A stretch of 64,000 nt of DNA, taken from positions 124,001 through 188,000 of the forward strand of contig JADGMX010000041.1 in the NCBI GenBank assembly GCA_015234525.1, in the 5' to 3' direction. The notes beneath the pieces are model-generated. The model saw only the letters and a list, made by a program, of their open reading frames with translations, had not been told where the DNA came from and ran no database searches. Positions 18,890 to 26,461 of this stretch are shown here, one piece after another (within the stretch, counting starts at the first letter, position 1; every line of letters begins with the position of its first letter). The position numbers were made by a program, and so were the translations under genes. This DNA is from Flavobacterium sp. (lineage in GTDB: Bacteria > Bacteroidota > Bacteroidia > Flavobacteriales > Flavobacteriaceae).

Positions 18890-19767
18890 TGAAGTCAATT
18901 ACCGTCTTTACGCCAACTTTCAACCGCGCATTTTGCCTGTCGCAGGTCTATGACAGCTTGTGCAGACAAACTTCTGGCGATTTCATCTGGATGATTGTTG
19001 ATGACGGATCTACCGATAATACCAAAGAGTTGGTAGACTCGTGGATCGCTCAGAATAAGATCGATATTCAGTATATTTTCAAAAATAATGGCGGAATGCA
19101 TACCGCTCACAATACGGCGTACGATCATATTAATACCGAACTCAACGTATGTATCGATTCAGATGATTATATGCCCGATGATGCAATTTCCAATATAGTC
19201 GAACTCTGGCGCATCCACGGAAGTGAAAACCTCGCCGGAATCATCGGACTTGATGCGTTTAAAGACGGGAAAATCGTTGGAACCAAAATTCCGGATGATA
19301 TCAAAATCTCGACAATGACTGATCTTTATCAGAAACACGGCGTCTGGGGCGATAAAAAAGTTGTCCTCCGAACGGATGTCGTTAAAAAATATCCGAAATA
19401 CCCGGAGTATGAAGACGAACGATTAGTGCCACTGGGAACCCTGTATAAAATCATCGATCAGCACTATCAATTTCTTTGCACCAATCACGTTTTGTGCATC
19501 GTTGAATACCTCGCCGACGGTTCGTCAAACAATATTTTGAAGCAGTATCGCAAAAGTCCGAAAGGGTTTTACTACGCCCGAACAGTCGAAATGCGTTATT
19601 CGAAAAGTACGAAGCACAGCTTTACCCGAGCCATGCATTTAATCTCAAGTGCAATTTTCGCCAAGCAGTTTAATATCTTTAAGGACAATCCCCAAAAAGC
19701 ACTTACGGTTTTAGCGTTGCCATTTGGGTTGGCGCTTCATTGTTATATCTTATACAAAACAAAATGA
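18889..19767 (+). CDS. Glycosyltransferase family 2 protein
   Basis: This 292-residue GT-A enzyme opens ITVFTPTFNRAFCLSQVYDSL, then has the VDDGSTDNT nucleotide-binding segment (about residues 38-46) and CIDSDDYMPDDAI with the DXD-like metal site (about 87-92). It transfers a sugar of unknown identity in an inverting manner. Its start shares one base with the stop of the polymerase gene and its stop overlaps the next gene in an ATGA junction. Confidence 0.88.
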   Translation: MKSITVFTPTFNRAFCLSQVYDSLCRQTSGDFIWMIVDDGSTDNTKELVDSWIAQNKIDIQYIFKNNGGMHTAHNTAYDHINTELNVCIDSDDYMPDDAISNIVELWRIHGSENLAGIIGLDAFKDGKIVGTKIPDDIKISTMTDLYQKHGVWGDKKVVLRTDVVKKYPKYPEYEDERLVPLGTLYKIIDQHYQFLCTNHVLCIVEYLADGSSNNILKQYRKSPKGFYYARTVEMRYSKSTKHSFTRAMHLISSAIFAKQFNIFKDNPQKALTVLALPFGLALHCYILYKTK

Positions 19768-20855
19768 AAGTACTAGTTGTCATTAATAGTTTGTCGATGG
19801 GCGGTGCCGAAAAATTGGTAGCCGACTCGCTGCCGCTTTACTGGCAACGCGGTATTGAGGTCGATCTTCTGCTACTAAACGGAAAAAAAACGTCGTTATT
19901 TAAAAAATTTTCTGAAACGTTTCCGGGCCGCGTAATATCACTCGGAACCGATTCCGTGTATAGTTTTAAAAATATTTTCAGGCTCCGAAAACACCTTGAT
20001 GGTTACGACATAATCCACGTTCACCTGTTTCCGGCGTTATATTTTACCGCTATTGCGAAGATGCTAACCGCGTCAAAAGCAAAATTGGTTTACACCGAGC
20101 ACAGCACCAATAACCGTCGCCGATCGAAATTTTATTTTAAGATTTTAGATCGGATTATTTATCGATCATATCGCAGGATTATTACCATCGCAAATGATGT
20201 GGATACGCAGCTAAAAAAACATTTGAACCGCAACGACGACGCGTTTACGATCATTCCCAATGGGATTGAGCTCGACCGGTTTATCAATGCTGAGGCTTAT
20301 CCAAAATCTGATTATGTTTTCGAAGACGGTACTATCTTGATTCAGGTTTCAAGCTTGAGATCGCCCAAAGATCAGTTTACCATTCTGCGGGCAATGCCAC
20401 ATTTGCAATATAACGTTAAGTTGTTGCTGATTGGAACAGGGCCGAATTTCCCGAAACTTCAAAGGCTGATCAATGAATTGGGCCTTTACGAACGCGTCGA
20501 ATTGCTTGGGTCGCGGATGGACGTTCCCAACCTGTTAAAAACCGCCGACATTGTCATATTATCTTCACATTACGAAGGTCTTTCGCTTTCAAGTTTGGAA
20601 GGAATGGCGTCAGGCCGACCGTTTATTGCCAGCGATGCGCCCGGATTAAATGAAATTGTGAAAGATTCAGGTATTTTGTTCCCGATTGGCGATGAAGTAG
20701 CGTTGGCAGCTGAAATCCAACGTCTGATAGATGATCCGGTTCATTATCAAAAAGTCGTTTCAAAATGTCAGGATCGTGCCAGGCAATATGATATAAATGT
20801 AATGGTCGATAAGTACATCAATGTTTATAAATCGATTACAACCAATGAAAGATAA
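19764..20855 (+). CDS. Glycosyltransferase family 4 protein
   Basis: This 363-residue GT-B enzyme starts MKVLVVINSLSMGGAEKLV, a typical GT4 N-terminus. Its C-terminal donor domain contains SSHYEGLSLSSLEGMASGRPFIASDAPG. The ATG at 19764 overlaps the preceding stop by 4 bp and gives the canonical start; an upstream TTG at 19740 would only add eight residues. It should add one sugar to the lipid-linked unit; the donor is not known. Confidence 0.88.
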   Translation: MKVLVVINSLSMGGAEKLVADSLPLYWQRGIEVDLLLLNGKKTSLFKKFSETFPGRVISLGTDSVYSFKNIFRLRKHLDGYDIIHVHLFPALYFTAIAKMLTASKAKLVYTEHSTNNRRRSKFYFKILDRIIYRSYRRIITIANDVDTQLKKHLNRNDDAFTIIPNGIELDRFINAEAYPKSDYVFEDGTILIQVSSLRSPKDQFTILRAMPHLQYNVKLLLIGTGPNFPKLQRLINELGLYERVELLGSRMDVPNLLKTADIVILSSHYEGLSLSSLEGMASGRPFIASDAPGLNEIVKDSGILFPIGDEVALAAEIQRLIDDPVHYQKVVSKCQDRARQYDINVMVDKYINVYKSITTNER

Positions 20856-22005
20856 AAAGTTAATTCGGGTTACAACTGTTCCGGTGTCGCTGTTGAAATT
20901 GCTGGCGGGACAATGTAAATTCATGTCGGATTACTACAATGTAATCGGTGTATCGAGTCCGGGGCCGCACCTTGATGAGGTGAATAAAGTTGAAGGCATT
21001 CGGGTTGTCGAAGTTCCGATGACGCGTACCATTTCGCCGGTAACCGATCTGAAGTCGCTGATTAAAATGTACCAACTGTTTAAACGTGAAAAGCCGTTTA
21101 TCGTTCATACGCATACGCCAAAAGCGGGTGTTGTCGGAATGTTCGCAGCCAAGCTTGCCGGTGTTCCGCACAGGCTTCATACGGTTGCCGGACTCCCGTT
21201 ATTGCTGGTAAAAGGTCGAAAACGGAAAGTGTTGGATCTGGTCGAAAAGTTCACTTACGCATGTGCGACTAAAGTCTATCCGAATTCAAGCGGACTTTAT
21301 GATATCATTCTCGAAAATAACTACTGCGAAGCGCAAAAGCTGAAAGTTTTGGCAAATGGCAGCTCAAACGGAATCGATCTGAACTACTTTGATCCGCAAC
21401 ATTTTGATGAGGTTCAAAAGCAAAAACTTCGGACCGGGTTGAATATTGCTACTACCGATTTTGTATTCGTCTTCGTAGGCCGGATGGTAGGCGATAAGGG
21501 AGTTGACTTGCTTGTGAAGGCATTTGAAAAGCTTCAACAGTCTTATGACGATGTAAAATTGTTATTGGTCGGCTCGGTTGAAGCCAAAATGGATCCGCTT
21601 AAAGCTGAAAGTTACCAATCAATTGAAACCAATAAAAGTATAATCACGGTGGGTAATCAACGTGATGTTCGACCTTATTTTGCCATTTCAGATGCATTGG
21701 CTTTTCCGAGTTTTCGGGAAGGATTTCCAAATGTCGTCCTTCAGGCGGGTGCGATGGGATTGCCGTCGATCGTCAGCAACATCAACGGTTGCAATGAGAT
21801 AATTGTTCCGCAAAAAAACGGTGTAATCGTTCCGGTAAAAAGTGCGGATGCGTTATTTGAGGCAATGCTTGAATTCCGCAAGGACCGATCTGCTACACAG
21901 GCGATGGCTGCCAACTCGCGTGAAATGATCGTTTCCAGATATGACCGAAATGTAGTCTGGGAAGCAATATTGCAAGAATATCAAAATCTGGAAAATCATG
22001 TATAA
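20845..22005 (+). CDS. Glycosyltransferase family 4 protein (EpsD/PglA-like)
   Basis: This 386-residue GT-B enzyme has VHTHTPKAGVVGMFAAKLAGVPHRLHTVAGLP near residues 92-123, a pattern common in GT4 enzymes encoded next to PglC-like initiating transferases. GRMVGDKGVDLLVKAF and FPSFREGFPNVVLQAGAMGLP mark the donor domain. It probably adds the second sugar to the carrier-linked first sugar made by the next gene, with which it overlaps by 8 bp. The ATG at 20845 is favoured; an in-frame ATG at 20821 would extend the overlap with the previous gene. Confidence 0.86.
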   Translation: MKDKKLIRVTTVPVSLLKLLAGQCKFMSDYYNVIGVSSPGPHLDEVNKVEGIRVVEVPMTRTISPVTDLKSLIKMYQLFKREKPFIVHTHTPKAGVVGMFAAKLAGVPHRLHTVAGLPLLLVKGRKRKVLDLVEKFTYACATKVYPNSSGLYDIILENNYCEAQKLKVLANGSSNGIDLNYFDPQHFDEVQKQKLRTGLNIATTDFVFVFVGRMVGDKGVDLLVKAFEKLQQSYDDVKLLLVGSVEAKMDPLKAESYQSIETNKSIITVGNQRDVRPYFAISDALAFPSFREGFPNVVLQAGAMGLPSIVSNINGCNEIIVPQKNGVIVPVKSADALFEAMLEFRKDRSATQAMAANSREMIVSRYDRNVVWEAILQEYQNLENHV

Positions 22006-22603
22006 ATCGTTTTTCAAAAGATTTTTGGATCTGCTTATTTCGGTGGTCGCACTCGTTGTGTTGAGTCCGTTGCTTATCTTTGTGTCAATCGCACTTTACA
22101 TCGTAAATAAAGGCTCGATATTTTTCTTCCAGGAGCGGCCAGGGATGAACCAAAAGCCGTTTCATATCATCAAATTCAAATCGATGACGGATGAGCGTGA
22201 TCAAAACGGTCAATTGTTGCCGGATAATCAACGTATGACGGGCATCGGTAGTTTTGTTAGAAAAATGTCGATCGACGAATTGCCGCAATTGTTCAATGTC
22301 ATTAAAGGCGATATGAGCTTGATCGGACCACGACCGCTGTTGTTCAAATATATTCCGCTTTACAGCACAGAACAACTTCGCAGGCACGAGGTTCGACCAG
22401 GAATTACGGGTTGGGCGCAGGTTAACGGGCGAAACAGCATCAGTTGGACCGATAAATTCCGACTCGATGTCGAATATGTGGATCGCGTAAACTTATTTTT
22501 CGACATCAAAATCTTGTTTCTGACGGTGCTGAAAGTGTTTAAACAAGAAGGCGTAAACCAAACGGATAGTCGCCCAATGGAACCATTTAACGGAAAAAAT
22601 TAA
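21998..22603 (+). CDS. PglC-like small phosphoglycosyl transferase
   Basis: This 201-residue monotopic phosphoglycosyl transferase has almost exactly the size of Campylobacter PglC. An N-terminal re-entrant hydrophobic segment (about 10-32) is followed by FFQERPGMNQKPFHIIKFKSM, the catalytic Asp93-Glu94 pair in SIDELPQLFNV, and GDMSLIGPRPLL. The enzyme transfers a phospho-sugar from a UDP-sugar to undecaprenyl phosphate at the inner membrane, starting a repeat unit. With the PglE- and PglF-like genes nearby, a 4-amino- or 4-acylamino-6-deoxy sugar is a likely substrate. It is the first of three initiating transferases in the window and is coupled to an ATP-grasp gene by a one-base TAATG overlap. 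Confidence 0.92.
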   Translation: MYKSFFKRFLDLLISVVALVVLSPLLIFVSIALYIVNKGSIFFFQERPGMNQKPFHIIKFKSMTDERDQNGQLLPDNQRMTGIGSFVRKMSIDELPQLFNVIKGDMSLIGPRPLLFKYIPLYSTEQLRRHEVRPGITGWAQVNGRNSISWTDKFRLDVEYVDRVNLFFDIKILFLTVLKVFKQEGVNQTDSRPMEPFNGKN

Positions 22604-23607
22604 TGATCAAGAGAGTACTTTATTTTGGATATTATTTGAAGCAGACCGACAGGAAGAAATTCTTCAAGTATTTCAACCATGTCGCTAAAACAACCACTAT
22701 TTCAAAAGTCAGGTTGTTTGCAGATATTATCAGTTCGTCGTTTAAATACAATATTTCGATCACGGATTACTTTTTATTCGGATTTTATAATCTCAGTGAA
22801 GGGGAGCGCGAACAGTACGCCGGAACTGGTTTTATGTATGAATATCAATTGAAGATGAATCCGAAAGAAAATCGGAAAATTCTCATCGACAAACTCATCT
22901 TTCTACGGGAATACAAGGATTTTATCCGACACGGATTTGCTTCTGATGCCGAAATGGCCGCAGAACCACAAATCGCGAAAAAATTGTTGGAAAATCCATC
23001 AGGGAAAGTGGTGCTCAAAAGTTCAACAGGTCAATGTGGTCGCGGCATCGAAGTTCGTTCAACAACCGACTTCAATCCGGATTCATTATTACAGCGTTTA
23101 AAGGAAATGGAAAATGATTTTGTTGAAGAATTCGTTGTCCAACATCCCGATTTGCAGGCGCTTTCTCCATCGGCGTTGAATACGATCCGGGTTATTACCC
23201 AAATAACCAACGAAGGGACAGTTGATATTGTAGCGGCGCGACTTCGCATCAGCATCAATTCGCCGGTAGATAATATGACCGCCGGAAACGTTGCGGCTTT
23301 CATTAATCCGGTCACAGGAATTGTTGAAGGACCCGGAGTCTACATGGACATCACTAAACCGGCTGAGACCAATCATCCGATAACCGGAGTTCCAATCGTC
23401 GGTTTTCAGTTGCCACTTTGGCAGGAAACCATCGAAATGGTGACAAAAGCCGCTTTGCACAACACAGGAAATCGTTCCGTAGGTTGGGATATCGCCATCA
23501 CAACCGCAGGTCCGGAATTAATAGAAGGTAATCACGATTGGGGTAAATCGCTTTGGCAAATTCCTGTAAAAAGAGGATTGAAAGCCGATTTGCTCAAATA
23601 CTTATAA
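22603..23607 (+). CDS. Sugar-transfer-associated ATP-grasp protein
   Basis: This 334-residue protein fits the ATPgrasp_ST (PF14397) family, predicted ligases found next to sugar transferases. An N-terminal helical part (about 1-100) precedes the ATP-grasp core. That core has KVVLKSSTGQCGRGIEV (about 131-147) as the nucleotide-binding loop, LNTIRVITQ in the middle and WDIAITTAGPELIEGNHDWG near the end with the metal-binding ExN. ATP-grasp enzymes join a carboxylate to an amine or thiol through an acyl-phosphate. It is tightly coupled to the PglC-like gene before it and lies 2 bp from another ATP-grasp gene. Attachment of an amino acid or other acid to an amino sugar is a plausible inference, not shown. 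Confidence 0.85.
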   Translation: MIKRVLYFGYYLKQTDRKKFFKYFNHVAKTTTISKVRLFADIISSSFKYNISITDYFLFGFYNLSEGEREQYAGTGFMYEYQLKMNPKENRKILIDKLIFLREYKDFIRHGFASDAEMAAEPQIAKKLLENPSGKVVLKSSTGQCGRGIEVRSTTDFNPDSLLQRLKEMENDFVEEFVVQHPDLQALSPSALNTIRVITQITNEGTVDIVAARLRISINSPVDNMTAGNVAAFINPVTGIVEGPGVYMDITKPAETNHPITGVPIVGFQLPLWQETIEMVTKAALHNTGNRSVGWDIAITTAGPELIEGNHDWGKSLWQIPVKRGLKADLLKYL

Positions 23608-23609
23608 AC

Positions 23610-24674
23610 ATGAAAATACTTATTACAGGAGTCGGCGGCCCAACGCCACGAAGCTTTGCAATTGCATTAAAAAAACATTCGGCAACCAAAAACCTGACAC
23701 TTATTGGCACCGACATTAATCCGCTTGCGATCGGTTTATACCAAAACGACCTTTTTGATGAAACGGTATTGGTGCCGGGCGCTTTGCATCAGGATTATTG
23801 GCCAACCATCGAACGATTGATCAAAGAAAAGCAGATCGATGCTGCGGTGATTTTGCCGGAACTCGAAGTAATGGAGTGGTCAAAACGCAAAGAAACCCGC
23901 GATCTTCCGTGCAAGGTTTTGTTGCCTGACTATTCAATGGCTGAACTTTTAGTTGATAAGTCGAAGATGACTGACGTTTTGGACGGACTCGACATAACAC
24001 CGCCATCGGTGACATTCAACCGAAATCTGACAAATTTTGATGAGGTTTTTGATAAACTCGGATCTGGATTTTGGGTACGAAGCACCAGCGGAACAAGCGG
24101 ATTGGGATCGCTTAAAGTGGATGATTTACAGTCGCTTAAAAATTGGATTCAGATTAATCCGAACGTCGGTCAGTTCATTGCGAGCAAGTTCCTGCCGGGC
24201 AGAAATCTAGCCTGTAAAATGCTTTATTTTAACGGGAAACTGCTACGGACGGCTTGCGGAGAACGCGTAAATTACATTATGGCCAAAGTGGCTCCGTCGG
24301 GAATCACCGGAAATACATCTTTTGGCCGATTGCTCAACGAACCTGAGTTAGTCAAAGAGGCCAAACGTGCAATGGATCATCTTTTTGAACATACCAAAGC
24401 GGATCAACATGGTTTTTTCACCGTCGATTTTAAAGAGGACGAAAACGGAAAGCCATATATTACCGAAATTAACGTCCGACATGTTGCCTTTACGCAGGTG
24501 TTTGCTGAAGCCGGAGCTAATTTTGCCGCGGATACATTGCGATTGCTGATGGACGATGCCGATTTCGATCATCAATACCAGATGTATGAGTTTGAGAAAG
24601 ATCTAATTTTCTTGCGAGATGTCGATTCGCTGCCGATCCTGATGAAAGAATCTCAGCTCAAGCAAAAGCTATAA
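23610..24674 (+). CDS. ATP-grasp carboxylate-amine ligase-like protein
   Basis: This 354-residue protein starts with a Rossmann-like pre-ATP-grasp domain (ILITGVGGPTPRSFAIAL, residues 3-20; GTDINP further on). The ATP-grasp core contains FWVRSTSGTSGLGS for ATP binding and FFTVDFKEDENGKPYITEINVRH with the D...E-x-N metal site. It resembles carbamoyl-phosphate-synthase-type ATP-grasp ligases found in surface glycan loci and is not from the same family as its upstream neighbour. The ATG at 23610 gives the canonical start; an in-frame upstream start would overlap the neighbour. Its stop overlaps the next start in TAATG. The substrate is unknown; a role with the neighbouring amino-sugar genes is inferred. 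Confidence 0.85.
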   Translation: MKILITGVGGPTPRSFAIALKKHSATKNLTLIGTDINPLAIGLYQNDLFDETVLVPGALHQDYWPTIERLIKEKQIDAAVILPELEVMEWSKRKETRDLPCKVLLPDYSMAELLVDKSKMTDVLDGLDITPPSVTFNRNLTNFDEVFDKLGSGFWVRSTSGTSGLGSLKVDDLQSLKNWIQINPNVGQFIASKFLPGRNLACKMLYFNGKLLRTACGERVNYIMAKVAPSGITGNTSFGRLLNEPELVKEAKRAMDHLFEHTKADQHGFFTVDFKEDENGKPYITEINVRHVAFTQVFAEAGANFAADTLRLLMDDADFDHQYQMYEFEKDLIFLRDVDSLPILMKESQLKQKL

Positions 24675-25222
24675 TGAACATCAAACGGCTATTTGATTTT
24701 TGGTTGGCACTTTTCGCGTTGATACTTATCGGATGGCTGATTGTTATTTTTATGATTGTTCAGGCGATTGATACGCGCTCAAGCGGAATTTTCGCACAAC
24801 AGCGGGTTGGGCGTTATGGGAAGTTGTTCAGAATTTACAAGTTGCGAACCATCAGAGAATCGGGCAAGATATCTCCATGTGGAAAATTCTTGCGAAAATC
24901 AAAAATGGACGAGTTGCCGCAATTAATCAACATTCTCATCGGCGATATGAGCTTTGTTGGTCCACGACCCGATATCGTCGGCTATTACGACCGATTGACA
25001 GGCGAAAATGCGAAAATTCTTGAACTGCGACCGGGTCTCACCAGTGAAGCATCGATAAAATATCGGAACGAGGAAAAAATATTAGGCGTGCAATCAAAGC
25101 CGCTAGAATATAACGATCAAGTGATATTTCCTGATAAAGTCGCCCTGAATTTGGCGTACTTTTACAATAACTCGCTACTCGGCGATATCAAAATTATCAT
25201 TAAAACATTGATTAATAGGTAA
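24674..25222 (+). CDS. Small phosphoglycosyl transferase (second copy)
   Basis: This 182-residue protein has one N-terminal hydrophobic segment (about 8-30), then IFAQQRVGRYGKLFRIYKLRT, the catalytic Asp79-Glu80 in KMDELPQLINI and GDMSFVGPRPDI. It is a compact member of the bacterial sugar transferase family, shorter than PglC. Stretches beyond the core (LRPGLTSEASIKYRNEE) fit the family. It should attach a different phospho-sugar to undecaprenyl phosphate than the transferase at 21998-22603. The pair of ATP-grasp genes lies exactly between the two. Confidence 0.88.
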   Translation: MNIKRLFDFWLALFALILIGWLIVIFMIVQAIDTRSSGIFAQQRVGRYGKLFRIYKLRTIRESGKISPCGKFLRKSKMDELPQLINILIGDMSFVGPRPDIVGYYDRLTGENAKILELRPGLTSEASIKYRNEEKILGVQSKPLEYNDQVIFPDKVALNLAYFYNNSLLGDIKIIIKTLINR

Positions 25223-25250
25223 GAAAAAACCGATTAATTATTAAAAATAG

Positions 25251-25258
25251 TAGATTTG
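25251..25258 (+). promoter_or_regulatory. -7 promoter element upstream of the PglE-like aminotransferase
   Basis: TAGATTTG matches TAnnTTTG and ends 4 bases before the ATG at 25263, so transcription from it would give a leaderless or nearly leaderless mRNA, as suggested for recR. No TTTG is found at the usual -33 distance. Confidence 0.45.
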
Positions 25259-25262
25259 CAAA

Positions 25263-26408
25263 ATGAACAATTCTAAAATTTGGCTTTCATCGCCGCATAT
25301 GGGAGGTGCTGAGCAGCAATTCGTTAACGAAGCATTTGATACAAATTGGGTAGCGCCGCTTGGTCCAAATGTTACCGGATTTGAACAAGATCTCGAATCG
25401 TACTTAGGTTCGGGCGCTCATGTTGGCGCTTTGAGCTCGGGAACTGCTGCGTTACATTTGGCATTGATTCTATTAAATGTAAAAGCCGGTGACGAAGTGA
25501 TTTGCCAGAGCTTTACGTTTTCGGCATCAGCCAATCCGATTCGCTATCAAGGTGCCAATCCGATATTTGTTGACAGCGAACCTGAAACCTGGAACATGTG
25601 TCCAAACGCACTTGAGGACGCCCTGAAAGACCGGATTGCGAAAGGCAAAAAGCCAAAAGCGATTATTGCAGTTCATTTATATGGAATGCCATTTAAAGCA
25701 ACCGAACTCCGTGAAATCGCTGACAAATATGAGGTTCCGATTATTGAAGACAGTGCAGAGGCGCTTGGAAGTACATTTAAAGGCCAGAAATGTGGAACGT
25801 TTGGCGATATCGGCATTTTGTCGTTCAACGGAAATAAAATTATTACGACTTCCGGCGGCGGTGCTATTGTGACACGAAATTCGCCGTTGAAAGAGAAGGC
25901 GATTTTTTTGGCAACACAAGCGCGGGATCAGGCGCCACATTATCAACATAGCGAAATCGGATACAATTATCGGTTGAGTAATATCTGCGCAGGAATTGGC
26001 CGCGGGCAGATGCAGGTTTTGGACAAACATATTTCACTTCGTCGGGACATGCACTTTTTCTACAAATCCTATTTTGAAAATGTAGAAGGCGTTACCGTTT
26101 TATCTGAATCGTCACCCGATTATTTTTCGAACCATTGGCTAAGCGCTGTGACCATCGATCCGACGAAAACCGGCGGAAAAACACGAGAGGACCTGCGATT
26201 GGCCTTGGAATGTGAAAATATCGAAAGCAGGCCACTTTGGAAACCGATGCATTTACAGCCGGTTTTTGCAGATTGTCCGTATTACGGCGGATCAGTCGCC
26301 GAAAATTTATTCGAGAACGGACTGTGTTTGCCGTCAGGATCGAATCTGTCGCAAGATGACCGCGAACGAATAACTAATGTATTTAATCGATTTTTCATCG
26401 GTGAATAA
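25263..26408 (+). CDS. PglE-like UDP-4-keto-6-deoxy-GlcNAc aminotransferase (DegT/DnrJ family)
   Basis: This 381-residue PLP enzyme resembles Campylobacter PglE from end to end as I recall that sequence. Shared features are LSSPHMGG at the start, NWVAPLGPNV, SSGTAALHLAL, the PLP lysine at about K192 in FNGNKIITTSGGG, QARDQAPHYQHSEIGYNYRLSN, and ESRPLWKPMH near the end. PglE converts UDP-2-acetamido-4-keto-2,4,6-trideoxy-glucose to the 4-amino sugar with glutamate as amino donor. The PglF-like dehydratase that would make its substrate follows 53 bp downstream. No PglD-like acetyltransferase is present in the window. Confidence 0.9.
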   Translation: MNNSKIWLSSPHMGGAEQQFVNEAFDTNWVAPLGPNVTGFEQDLESYLGSGAHVGALSSGTAALHLALILLNVKAGDEVICQSFTFSASANPIRYQGANPIFVDSEPETWNMCPNALEDALKDRIAKGKKPKAIIAVHLYGMPFKATELREIADKYEVPIIEDSAEALGSTFKGQKCGTFGDIGILSFNGNKIITTSGGGAIVTRNSPLKEKAIFLATQARDQAPHYQHSEIGYNYRLSNICAGIGRGQMQVLDKHISLRRDMHFFYKSYFENVEGVTVLSESSPDYFSNHWLSAVTIDPTKTGGKTREDLRLALECENIESRPLWKPMHLQPVFADCPYYGGSVAENLFENGLCLPSGSNLSQDDRERITNVFNRFFIGE

Positions 26409-26461
26409 ACAGCTAAAACGAAATTAATCGTAATTTCCCCTTATAAAAGACCCGATTCAGG

